A stretch of DNA of 27,467 nucleotides, taken from NCBI GenBank assembly GCA_964516845.1, contig CAZEXP010000031.1:1-27467 (forward strand). Reading direction: 5' to 3'. Numbering within the stretch: position 1 is the first letter of the stretch; every line of letters begins with the position of its first letter. The notes beneath the pieces are model-generated. The model saw only the letters and a program-made list of their open reading frames with translations, was not told where the DNA came from and searched no databases. Source of the DNA: JAPEKQ01 sp964516845. Lineage in GTDB: Bacteria; Joyebacterota; Joyebacteria; Joyebacterales; Joyebacteraceae. Shown piece after piece: positions 7,130 through 14,494 of this stretch. The position numbers and the translations under genes were made by a program.

Positions 7130-7588
7130 GTGGACAAGCGACCGAGTTGGGACCAGTACTTCATGAGCATCGCCGATCTGGTGGCGGAGCGTTCGACGTG
7201 TCTGAGACGTCACGTCGGCGCCGTCATCGTCAAGGACCGGCACATTCTGTCCACCGGGTACAACGGTCCGCCGCGGGGCCTGGCGCACTGTGACGAGACC
7301 GGCTGCATCCGGAACGAACTCAACGTTCCGTCCGGCGAGCGTCACGAGTTGTGCCGCGGCATTCACGCGGAGCAGAACGCGATCATCCAGTCCGCCAACT
7401 ATGGGACCGGCATCAGCGGTTCCACCATTTACGCGACGCACACCCCCTGCTCGGTGTGTGCAAAAATGATTATCAACGCCGGCATCGTTCGCGTCGTCTC
7501 CGCAGACGACTACCCGGACGAACTCGCCGCCGAGATGCTCCGCGATGCCGGGATCGGCGTCTCCGTGCTCGAGGGCGGGGAGCCGTAG
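7130..7588 (+). CDS. dCMP/cytidine deaminase (ComEB type)
   Basis: Zinc-dependent deaminase of the dCMP-deaminase branch, expected to convert dCMP to dUMP for thymidylate synthesis. The 152-residue protein has the catalytic zinc signature H79-A-E81 (GIHAEQNAI) and P106-C107-S-V-C110 (HTPCSVCAKM). It also has the family-specific insert with further Cys residues (AHCDETGCIRNEL and ELCRG, 52-76) seen in ComEB and T4 dCMP deaminase. GTG 7130 is favoured: GAGGAG (7117-7122) is 7 bases upstream and the protein begins with the typical RPSWDQYFM. A longer reading into glyA would run through the hairpin. Placing nucleotide metabolism next to glyA and the RNR is functionally coherent. Confidence 0.92.
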   Translation: MDKRPSWDQYFMSIADLVAERSTCLRRHVGAVIVKDRHILSTGYNGPPRGLAHCDETGCIRNELNVPSGERHELCRGIHAEQNAIIQSANYGTGISGSTIYATHTPCSVCAKMIINAGIVRVVSADDYPDELAAEMLRDAGIGVSVLEGGEP

Positions 7589-7905
7589 AACCGCCCTCCG
7601 AATCCGCTCCATACGTCATCCTGACCGGATGCGACGAGCCCCCGGGGATAAAAATCGGCCTCGCGTTTGATACCGCTTGACAGTCTCCTGCGGGGGTTGC
7701 TACATTGCGTCCGCCGAAGGAGGAAGACCGCTAGGGTGGTGGTGCTGGCGACGGGTGGAGAGAGACAGCAGCCTTCCACACTTTCAGACACTCCAACACT
7801 TTTCTGATCATAGACGCAGTCGGATGGCTTCGACGGCGCCGCATTCCGTCGATGCCATCACTAACGACGCTTGAGCCTGATCACGAGAGGATCGGTGGAG
7901 CATTC
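7589..7905 (+). promoter_or_regulatory. 317-bp intergenic region with promoter and long leader of the ribonucleotide reductase gene
   Basis: Contains a strong promoter (annotated separately) and a leader of about 190 nt. Within the leader, ACACT occurs three times at short intervals (7778-7782, 7788-7792, 7796-7800). I searched it by eye for a cobalamin riboswitch box and for a palindromic NrdR box and found neither. A short open frame from ATG 7824 lacks a ribosome-binding site and is not called. Confidence 0.5.
7677..7706 (+). promoter_or_regulatory. Sigma70-like promoter of the ribonucleotide reductase operon
   Basis: A consensus TTGACA (7677-7682), an 18-bp spacer and TACATT (7701-7706). 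The predicted transcription start is near 7713, leaving a long untranslated leader before the ATG at 7906. Confidence 0.7.
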
Positions 7906-10458
7906 ATGTCGAGACTGAATGACGATGTTGCATCTGTCGACGAGATCACGGCGGACGAATCTGTGATCGCAGCGCCGAAGACGGAGGAGTCCGTTGCGGA
8001 CATAGCGTTGATGACGGAGACGCCCGACACGAGTGGGCGCCTTCGCATCTATATGGACGACGACGAACTCCTCGGTCTCCATCGCAGGCTTGCGAGCAAG
8101 TTGTTCCGGCTCGTCCGCAAGCGCAGCGGTCAGATCGTTCCCTTCGACAGGAAGAAGATCACGAGCGCGATCTTCAAGGCGGCCGAGGAGGTGGGCGGTC
8201 GGGACATCGAGGTGGCCGAGCGGCTGACCGACGAGGTCCTGCTGTTCCTGTACTCCGAGAAGGGCGATAAACTGCCGCAGGTGGAGGAGATACAGGACGC
8301 CATCGAGAAGGTCCTCATCGAGCGGGGACACGCGAAGACGGCCAAGGCCTTCATTATCTATCGGGACAAGCGCCAGCGCGTCAGGCGCAAGGACATCAAC
8401 ACCCAGCTCGCCGGTCTCGAGAAGTCGCAGCCGAAGAAGGGGCTCGACTCGACCGACCTCTCGCTGTTCGTTCGCACGTCCGGAGACGACATGGTCGCCT
8501 GGGATCGCGAGCGGATCATTGAGACGCTCGTTCGTGAAGCGGACGTGCCGGTCGAGAAGGCGGAGAAGATCAGCCGCGAGGTCGAGGACCAGATCGCGCT
8601 CGCGAACACGATCGTCATCACCGCGCCGCTCATCCGTGAACTCGTCGACGCGAAGCTCATCGAGCACGGACTCGAGGCCGCGCGTCGCAAGCACACGCGA
8701 CTCGGTGTTCCGCTCTACGATGCGACGCGTATCATTCTCGAGCCGAACAAAGAGAACGCGAACATTCCGCACAACCCCGAAGCGACGAACATGACGCTGG
8801 CCGAGTCGATCAAGAAGCAGTACGCGCTTCTCGATGTGTTCAGCCAGGACGTGGCCGACGCGCACGCGCGCGGCGACATTCATCTTCACGACCTCGGCTT
8901 CTTCGACCGGCCGTACTGCTCCGGTCAGTCGCTCGAGTACGTGAAGAAGTTTGGACTGTCGCTTCCGAACGCGCTGTCGATCGCGAAGCCCGCGAAGCAC
9001 CCCGACATTCTGCTCGCGCACATGGTGAAATTCTCGGCCGCGCTCCAGGGTCACTTCGCCGGCGCCATCGGTTGGGACGCGGTCAATGTGTTCTTCGCTC
9101 CGTTCCTCGACGGGCTCTCGGACCGTGATGTGCATCAGCTCGCGCAGATGCTCATCTTCGAGTACTCGCAGCAGAGCGTCGCGCGTGGAGGTCAGGCGAT
9201 CTTCAGCGACATCAATATCTACTGGGAGACGCCGAAGCACTTCCGGAACGTCATGGCGATCGGCCCGGGCGGTACCTTCACGGGTCGCACATACCAGGAC
9301 TACCAGTCGGACTCCCAGCGGTTCGCCTTCGCACTCTTCGATGTCTACAAGGAGGGTGACGGAACGGGGAGGCCGTTCTTCTTCCCGAAGCCGCTGGTCC
9401 ATATCACCGACGAGTTCTTCAAGACGCCCGGCCACGAGGAGTTTCTGACGCACATCAGTGATGTGGCCGCGGACAAGGGCAATACCTACTTCGTGTTCGA
9501 TCGCGGAGAGACGGCCAAGATCTCGGAGTGCTGCCGTCTCTCGTTCAAGCTCGACCAGTCGGACCTCGATGACGCCAAGGAGCCGTGGCGGATGCGCTAC
9601 TCGGCGCTCCAGAACGTCACGCTGAACCTCCCGCGCGCCGCGTACTACGGCAAGGGCGACACCGGCGACATGTTCCGCAAGCTCGACGACATGTTCGAGC
9701 TCGCCGTGCGAGCGCACGAGGAGAAGCGCGACGTCATCATGAAACTGCTGGCGCTTCGGGACAGGGGACCGCTGGCGCTCCTGACGATGAAGCTCGACGG
9801 CCAGGAGTATCTGAGGATGCACCGCGTGACCTACCTCATCGGCCTGCTTGGTCTCAACGAACTCGTGCAGGCGCACATCGGTGAGGAGATACATCAGTCC
9901 GACAAGGCGTTCCGTCTCGGGCTCAAGGTCATCGCTCACCTCAAGCTCCTTTGCGATCGTTGGTCGAAGAAGGCGGGGATGCGTTTCGTGCTCGAGCAGA
10001 CGCCTGCCGAGTCGACCGCGTACCGCCTGGCCAAGCTCGATCTCGAGCACTTCCCGGTCGCCGCCGAGGCTGTCGTGAAGGGCAACATCGGACTGGGCGA
10101 GGTCTACTACACCAATTCCACGTTCATCAACATCGCCGAGAAGATGGGCCCGATCGAGCGCATCAAGAAGGAAGGCATGTTCCATGATATGATCGAGGCG
10201 GGCGCGCTGTCACACGTCTGGATCGCGGACAGCCATCCTGACAAGGGCGCTGTGGCGAGTTTCGTGAAGAGCACGTTCATGCACACGCGGAGCGCGCAGA
10301 TCGCGTTCTCCCCGGAGTTCACCACGTGCAACAGTTGTCAGAAGGTGACGCGCGGGCTCGTTGATGTGTGCCCGTACTGCAGCTTGCCGACGCACGACGG
10401 GATTACGCCCGTGACCGATTCCACGTCGTTGTCCGGCAGCTGGGGCAAGGGCGAATAG
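7906..10458 (+). CDS. nrdD: Class III (anaerobic)-type ribonucleoside-triphosphate reductase, glycyl-radical motif degenerate
   Basis: Reduces ribonucleotides to deoxyribonucleotides without oxygen. The 850-residue protein has a ~60-residue N-terminal extension, an ATP-cone at about 68-160 (SGQIVPFDRKKI to FIIYRDKR), a second cone-like region at 187-270 (WDRERI to ARRKHTRLG), then the ten-stranded barrel. The barrel shows IHLHDLGFFDRPYCSG (325-340), SVARGGQAIFSDIN (424-437), the finger-loop cysteines E-C542-C543-R-L, QNVTLNLPR (569-577) and FVLEQTPAEST (694-704). A zinc site C808-x2-C811 ... C822-x2-C825 is intact. After it, where other NrdD proteins have R-V-x-G-Y, this one reads VTDSTSLSGSWGKGE and stops. 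Counting from the last zinc Cys, as in E. coli, the radical Gly position is Ser841. Gly844 is the nearest glycine. No nrdG activase is adjacent. ATG 7906 has GGTGGAG 6 bases upstream. Confidence 0.9.
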   Translation: MSRLNDDVASVDEITADESVIAAPKTEESVADIALMTETPDTSGRLRIYMDDDELLGLHRRLASKLFRLVRKRSGQIVPFDRKKITSAIFKAAEEVGGRDIEVAERLTDEVLLFLYSEKGDKLPQVEEIQDAIEKVLIERGHAKTAKAFIIYRDKRQRVRRKDINTQLAGLEKSQPKKGLDSTDLSLFVRTSGDDMVAWDRERIIETLVREADVPVEKAEKISREVEDQIALANTIVITAPLIRELVDAKLIEHGLEAARRKHTRLGVPLYDATRIILEPNKENANIPHNPEATNMTLAESIKKQYALLDVFSQDVADAHARGDIHLHDLGFFDRPYCSGQSLEYVKKFGLSLPNALSIAKPAKHPDILLAHMVKFSAALQGHFAGAIGWDAVNVFFAPFLDGLSDRDVHQLAQMLIFEYSQQSVARGGQAIFSDINIYWETPKHFRNVMAIGPGGTFTGRTYQDYQSDSQRFAFALFDVYKEGDGTGRPFFFPKPLVHITDEFFKTPGHEEFLTHISDVAADKGNTYFVFDRGETAKISECCRLSFKLDQSDLDDAKEPWRMRYSALQNVTLNLPRAAYYGKGDTGDMFRKLDDMFELAVRAHEEKRDVIMKLLALRDRGPLALLTMKLDGQEYLRMHRVTYLIGLLGLNELVQAHIGEEIHQSDKAFRLGLKVIAHLKLLCDRWSKKAGMRFVLEQTPAESTAYRLAKLDLEHFPVAAEAVVKGNIGLGEVYYTNSTFINIAEKMGPIERIKKEGMFHDMIEAGALSHVWIADSHPDKGAVASFVKSTFMHTRSAQIAFSPEFTTCNSCQKVTRGLVDVCPYCSLPTHDGITPVTDSTSLSGSWGKGE

Positions 10459-10494
10459 ACGTGATTCGACGGTAGATACAGGAGCAGGGACCTT

Positions 10495-10770
10495 GTGAGA
10501 CTCGTCTATTTCGTGAAGCAGGACTGCTCGGCGTGCGAGAACGCCAAGCAGAAGGTGGGCTTCTTCCTCGAGAAGTGGGGTATGACCGACTCCATAGAGA
10601 CAGAGGCCATCGACGTCGGTACCGAGGACGGTCTTGTTGAGGCGGCGATGAAGGGCGTTGGTGATATCCCGACCATCATTCTGGAGCACGACGGCGAGGA
10701 ACTGGGGCGCTGGATCAAGAGAGCGCCGCTCTCGGATGAACTTCGAGAGATGCTGGGAGTCGCGGCCTGA
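10495..10770 (+). CDS. Glutaredoxin/NrdH-like redox protein
   Basis: A 91-residue thioredoxin-fold protein that probably supplies electrons to the ribonucleotide reductase 36 bp upstream. It has the redox centre C11-S-A-C14 right after the first beta strand (RLVYFVKQDCSACENAK), a cis-proline in GDIPTIIL, and a final helix (SDELREMLGV). Coupling to a neighbouring NrdD fits the thiol-dependent class III enzymes, such as the NrdH-using methanogen type, and contrasts with formate-dependent ones; that role is an inference. The GTG start at 10495 follows GGAGCAGGG (10481-10489). The stop codon lies in the first unit of a repeat cluster. Confidence 0.82.
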   Translation: MRLVYFVKQDCSACENAKQKVGFFLEKWGMTDSIETEAIDVGTEDGLVEAAMKGVGDIPTIILEHDGEELGRWIKRAPLSDELREMLGVAA

Positions 10771-10852
10771 GACTGCGGCCGATGTCTGACGTTTCAGTTG
10801 CAGCCGATGTCTGATACTGCGGCCGATGCCTGGCACTTCAGCTGCGGCCTGA
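10762..10852. repeat. Cluster of imperfect GCGGCC-type repeats
   Basis: The unit TGCGGCCGATGTCTGA or close variants begins at 10774, 10799 and 10818. Shorter GCGGCCTGA copies lie at each end (10762 and 10844). Two 32-bp blocks, 10774-10805 and 10818-10849, align end to end with only six differences, all transitions. The first unit covers the stop codon of the glutaredoxin-like gene. The remainder of the gap to 11032 holds only a promoter element and a ribosome-binding site. Confidence 0.75.
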
Positions 10853-10952
10853 CACCGCGGTTGCCGCTCGCGACATCGTGAAAGCGGCGCGTATGACACT
10901 CCTTCGGGCGATGCGCGGTTCCCGAAAAACGCGTGTGTGGTCTGAGGGCTCA

Positions 10953-10961
10953 TGCTATACT
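10953..10961 (+). promoter_or_regulatory. Extended -10 promoter element upstream of the lipoprotein gene
   Basis: TGCTATACT gives a TGn-extended -10 box with TATACT at 10956-10961. No good -35 hexamer is found at 16-18 bp upstream. The start of transcription would be about 10968, roughly 65 nt before the ATG at 11033. Confidence 0.5.
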
Positions 10962-11032
10962 ATCCTCCGCTCGGACACCGCCCCCTGGACGGCACCTCCG
11001 GGCGGATACTCATGTTGGAAGGAGGCCATTCG

Positions 11033-11920
11033 ATGTACGTTCGCAGGAACATCTTCGCGGTCGTCACGACCGCACTCATCATCACGGCGCTTGGCACGGG
11101 TTGTGGTGGCAGCGGTGGTGTTGATATCACCGTCGACGGACCGGTCACGCTGCAGCGTGTCTTCACGGAAGGCCGGACCATCAAGTACGACTTCAAGCTC
11201 GGCAGCCAGTCGGGTGTGAAGCTCACCGCGTACGAGCAGACCGTCTATACCCAGACGGAGCTCAAGACGCAGAACACCTTTGTCTCGGTCACGCCGGAAG
11301 AGATCACGATGAAGATGCTCATCAACCACGCGGCCGGCAGCATGTCTCTCGGTGACAACGTAATGGTCGATGAGACGGTCTCGGATCTCCGTGCGAAGGA
11401 GCTCTCGTTCACCATCGCTCCGGACGGGGAGATCACGTCGTGGAGCGGTCTCGGAAACTCCGAGTACCTCGAGGCGGGCGCCGGCCAGCTGGCCGTGCTG
11501 CTCTATGACGTCTTCCCGCCGTTCCCGGACGGGCCGCTGGATGTTGGCACGACCTGGACCGTCGATTACGACGTCCCCGACCTCTCCGCGTCGGTCGACC
11601 GTGACTTCACGGGTGAGACCACGTTCACTGTAACCGGCTTCAAGAGGAAGTTCCTCGTTGACTGCGTCGTCATCCACCGCGTTACCGACTTCACCTTCCA
11701 GGGTCGCGCCGAGCAGGAGGGCCAGATCTGGCTCATGGACGGCGACGGCTCGGTCGAGGGTGATTCGTACATCGCGCTCGAAGACGGAATGCTCGTCTAC
11801 AGCTCGGCCGAGATGAACCTCACGCTCACGGGTGAGGGGTCGTCTGTGGCCGGTGCCGCGGCGTCCAACGTCGTTGAGATGGGCATCGTGGCCAGCATGA
11901 ACATTGAACTGGGTGAGTAG
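11033..11920 (+). CDS. Predicted lipoprotein, uncharacterised
   Basis: A 295-residue exported protein of unknown function. Residues 1-23 are a signal sequence (MYVRRNIFAVVTTALIITAL) followed by Cys24 in the context L-G-T-G-C-G-G-S-G-G. The lipobox is not ideal (Gly at -3), but a flexible Gly/Ser linker after the Cys is typical of lipoproteins. The mature part looks all-beta, with alternating strands such as TIKYDFKLGSQSGVKLTAYEQT. It contains a PFPDGPLDVGTTWTVDYDVP segment near the middle that recalls DUF6263-type domains, a resemblance from memory. ATG 11033 is firmly supported by AAGGAGG (11019-11025) 7 bases upstream. The gene precedes the rnf operon but is separated from it by a strong hairpin. 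Confidence 0.75.
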   Translation: MYVRRNIFAVVTTALIITALGTGCGGSGGVDITVDGPVTLQRVFTEGRTIKYDFKLGSQSGVKLTAYEQTVYTQTELKTQNTFVSVTPEEITMKMLINHAAGSMSLGDNVMVDETVSDLRAKELSFTIAPDGEITSWSGLGNSEYLEAGAGQLAVLLYDVFPPFPDGPLDVGTTWTVDYDVPDLSASVDRDFTGETTFTVTGFKRKFLVDCVVIHRVTDFTFQGRAEQEGQIWLMDGDGSVEGDSYIALEDGMLVYSSAEMNLTLTGEGSSVAGAAASNVVEMGIVASMNIELGE

Positions 11921-11933
11921 CTGATCTGGATCG

Positions 11934-11967
11934 CACTCGCGCGTCCGGCTCGCCGGGCGCGCGAGTG
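11934..11967 (+). terminator. Long hairpin between the lipoprotein gene and rnfC
   Basis: CACTCGCGCG (11934-11943) pairs perfectly with CGCGCGAGTG (11958-11967). The stem continues inwards with TCCGG/CCGGG (one wobble) to a CTCG tetraloop, giving about 15 bp. No U-tract follows. The last base of the stem is the first base of the proposed rnfC GTG, so the hairpin may also affect rnfC translation. Confidence 0.6.
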
Positions 11968-13373
11968 TGTCCGCAGACCGGGAGTCGACACTGGGACTCA
12001 GGACATTCTCAGGCGGGGTGCACCCCCCGACATCCAAGGCGCTGACGAACGACGTTGCGATATCCGTCGCGCGTCTTCCGGAGCGCGTCGTCATCCCGCT
12101 CCGCCAGTCGCTCGGCGCGCCGGCCACACCCTGTGTCAGCGTCGGCGACGACGTCAAGGTCGGAACGAAGATCGGTGAGCCGGGCGGGTTCGTGTCCGTC
12201 CCGGTACACGCTTCGATCTCCGGCAAGGTCGCCGCGATCGGCCGGTTCCCGCACCCGTCCGGTGGCGAGGACACGGCCATCGTCATCGAGGGCGATGGCA
12301 CAGACGTGTGGGATGAGACTCTGAAGGGACGTGTGGACTTCGCGTCGATGACGCCGGACGAGATCCGGGAAGCCGTCAAGGAGGCCGGTCTGGTCGGTCT
12401 CGGTGGCGCGGCCTTCCCGACGCACGTCAAGCTGTCTCCGCCGGAGGCCAAGCCGATCGACGCCATCATCCTCAACGGCGCCGAGTGCGAGCCGTGGCTC
12501 ACGGCCGATCATCGCCTGATGCTCGAGCGTCCCGGCGAGATCCTTGAGGGGCTTCTGCTCATCATGAAGGCCGTAGGGGCCACGCGCGGGATCGTCGGCA
12601 TCGAGTCGAACAAGCCCGACGCGGTCAAGGCGATGCGAGAGGCCGTCAAGAGCCTCGGGGAGAAGGTCCCGGGCGGCGCGACCGTTGAGGTCATGCCGGT
12701 GCAGGTCAAGTATCCGCAGGGCGCCGAGAAGCAGCTCATCGACTCGTGTCTTCGCCGGAGGGTTCCGGCCGGGGGACTGCCGATGGACGTCGGCGTCGTC
12801 GTGCAGAACGTTGGGACGTCGCTCGCCGTCTACGAGGCGTGCCGCTTCGGCCGTCCGCTCGTCAGGCGCGTGATGACGCTCACCGGGACGCCCGTGGTCA
12901 AGCCGGCGAACTTCATGGCGCGCGTGGGGACGCTCCTCACGGAACTCGTCGACGAGGCCGGCGGCATCAAGGGAGAGATCGGCAAGGTCATCTCCGGCGG
13001 GCCGATGATGGGCATCGCGCAGTTCACGCTCGACATTCCGGTCGTGAAGGGAATGTCGGGGATGCTGTTCCTTGCGCCTGAGCAGGTCGACGACCGTCAG
13101 CCCGAGCCGTGCCTGCGGTGCGGAGCGTGCGTTCACGTCTGTCCCATGAAGCTCGTCCCGGTCACCATCGAGAAGCTCGTGATGAACGAGAAAATCCCGA
13201 TGGCGGTCGAGATGGGGCTGAACGACTGCATGGAGTGCGGGTCGTGCGCGTATGTCTGTCCTTCGAAGCGAAGACTCGTCCACTACTTCAAGTTCGGGAA
13301 GTACCTCGCCGCGCAGGCGCGGAAGAAGGAAGCGGAGCGCGAGGCCGCCGGCAAGAGCGCCTCGAAGAACTGA
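11967..13373 (+). CDS. rnfC: Ion-translocating oxidoreductase complex subunit C
   Basis: Peripheral subunit of Rnf, the membrane complex that moves electrons between ferredoxin and NAD+ while pumping Na+ or H+. RnfC carries the NADH/FMN site. The protein starts with the family FSGGVHPP motif at about residue 14. It has the NuoF-like flavin/nucleotide region (GLVGLGGAAFPTHVKL at about 139-154, ILNGAECEPWLTADH at about 167-181, and KYPQGAEKQLI) and two [4Fe-4S] ferredoxin motifs, C382-x2-C385-x2-C388-x3-C392-P and C421-x2-C424-x2-C427-x3-C431-P. The start is uncertain: GTG 11967 has no clear Shine-Dalgarno, but the next in-frame GTG would cut the conserved GGVHPP. The C-terminal 30 residues are a Lys/Glu/Ala tail. 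It is the first gene of rnfCDGEAB. Confidence 0.95.
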   Translation: MSADRESTLGLRTFSGGVHPPTSKALTNDVAISVARLPERVVIPLRQSLGAPATPCVSVGDDVKVGTKIGEPGGFVSVPVHASISGKVAAIGRFPHPSGGEDTAIVIEGDGTDVWDETLKGRVDFASMTPDEIREAVKEAGLVGLGGAAFPTHVKLSPPEAKPIDAIILNGAECEPWLTADHRLMLERPGEILEGLLLIMKAVGATRGIVGIESNKPDAVKAMREAVKSLGEKVPGGATVEVMPVQVKYPQGAEKQLIDSCLRRRVPAGGLPMDVGVVVQNVGTSLAVYEACRFGRPLVRRVMTLTGTPVVKPANFMARVGTLLTELVDEAGGIKGEIGKVISGGPMMGIAQFTLDIPVVKGMSGMLFLAPEQVDDRQPEPCLRCGACVHVCPMKLVPVTIEKLVMNEKIPMAVEMGLNDCMECGSCAYVCPSKRRLVHYFKFGKYLAAQARKKEAEREAAGKSASKN

Positions 13374-13438
13374 CGGAGCGCCCGGTGGCGGCCCAGGAGC
13401 CGACCCGGGGCGACCGGCATTGAAGGAGACCCGTTCGC

Positions 13439-14494
13439 ATGCAGGACCACCTGCTCATCTCCGCCTCACCACACATTCGCCAGGACGTCTCTGTACGGAA
13501 GGTCATGTACAGCGTCGTCGTGGCGATGGTGCCGGCCCTCGTCGGGTCCGTGTACTTCTACGGTCCTCGGGCGCTCACACTGACGCTCCTCGCGTGCATC
13601 GCAGCGATGCTCACCGAGGCCGCCATCCAGAAGATGCGCGGCGTCCCGGTGACCGTCGCCGACGGGAGCGCGCTCGTCACCGGCATCCTGCTGGCGTTCA
13701 ACATCCCGCCGGGCGTTCCGTGGTGGATGCCCGTGGTAGGCGCGGTGTTCGCCATCGCTATCGGCAAACAGGTCTTTGGCGGTCTGGGATACAACCCGCT
13801 GAATCCGGCGCTGCTGGGGCGCGCGTTTCTGCTCGCCTCGTGGCCCGTGCACATGACCACGCTCTGGTTGCCGGGACGCGGAGGCACGCTCTCGGGCATG
13901 TCGCTGTCCGGCATCGACGTCGTCTCGCAGGCCACACCGCTGGCCGTCATGCGAAGCGTGAGCGAGATCATCGCCGATCCTTCGTCGACGACACACCAAC
14001 TCGTGCAGGCGCGCGAGGTGCTCACGCAGCTTGGCTCGCATGAGATGATCGCGAACCTCTTCGTCGGCAATGTCGGCGGGTGTATCGGCGAGACCTCGGC
14101 GCTGCTGCTTCTCATCGGCGCCGCGTATCTGATGTTCAAGCACTACATCGACTGGCGCGTTCCCGGGAGCTACATCCTGACCGTCGCCGCGCTGACGTGG
14201 GTCTTCGGCGGGCCGGCCGGGTTCTTCACGGGCAACGCGTTGTTCCACATCCTCGCGGGCGGACTCATCCTCGGCGCGTTCTTCATGGCGACCGACATGG
14301 TGACGTCGCCGATCACGCCGAAGGGGATGCTCATCTTCGGTGTGGGCTGCGGCGTGCTGACGTCCGTCATCCGTCTCATCGGCGGATACCCGGAGGGCGT
14401 GAGCTACTCCATCCTTCTCATGAATGTTGCGACCCCGCTCATCGACGGGCGCACGAGGCCCAGGAAGTTCGGGGAGGTGAAGAACCGTGGGTAA
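13439..14494 (+). CDS. rnfD: Ion-translocating oxidoreductase complex subunit D
   Basis: Integral membrane subunit of Rnf and homologue of NqrB, with covalently bound FMN. The 351 residues contain about nine hydrophobic segments. Conserved features are SASPHIR (8-14), the VTVADGSALVTGILLAFNIPP stretch (71-91), GGLGYNPLNPALLGRAFLL (114-132) and the predicted flavinylation threonine T166 in VSQATPLAV. The residue two before this Thr is Gln rather than Gly, whereas the Thr-Pro-Leu core is kept. The C-terminal helix FFMATDMVTSPITPKGMLIFG (about 280-300) is typical. The ATG has AAGGAGA upstream. The gene overlaps rnfG by 8 bp. Confidence 0.96.
   Translation: MQDHLLISASPHIRQDVSVRKVMYSVVVAMVPALVGSVYFYGPRALTLTLLACIAAMLTEAAIQKMRGVPVTVADGSALVTGILLAFNIPPGVPWWMPVVGAVFAIAIGKQVFGGLGYNPLNPALLGRAFLLASWPVHMTTLWLPGRGGTLSGMSLSGIDVVSQATPLAVMRSVSEIIADPSSTTHQLVQAREVLTQLGSHEMIANLFVGNVGGCIGETSALLLLIGAAYLMFKHYIDWRVPGSYILTVAALTWVFGGPAGFFTGNALFHILAGGLILGAFFMATDMVTSPITPKGMLIFGVGCGVLTSVIRLIGGYPEGVSYSILLMNVATPLIDGRTRPRKFGEVKNRG

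Noticed and set aside
7824..7874. Short leader peptide ORF before nrdD
   Set aside because: The ATG has no Shine-Dalgarno and the 16-codon peptide has no run of regulatory codons.
7707..7905. Cobalamin riboswitch or NrdR box in the nrdD leader
   Set aside because: No B12-box-like sequence and no ACACWATATATWGTGT-like palindrome could be found by eye.
7861..10185. Very long open frame on the minus strand opposite nrdD (and similar ones opposite glyA, purD and rnfC)
   Set aside because: The + strand encodes clear conserved enzymes there. High GC at third positions keeps the antisense frame open, and its product is an Arg/Leu/Val-rich sequence with no recognisable domain.
10380..10500. Frameshift hiding a normal glycyl-radical end of NrdD
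   Set aside because: The other two forward frames were read by eye; neither gives R-V-x-G-Y or a plausible continuation.
13919..13950. RnfD flavinylation motif S-Q-A-T lacking the Gly of the general motif
   Set aside because: The Thr-Pro-Leu core is kept, and RnfD proteins vary at the position before the Ala-Thr, as far as I recall, so it is not a defect.
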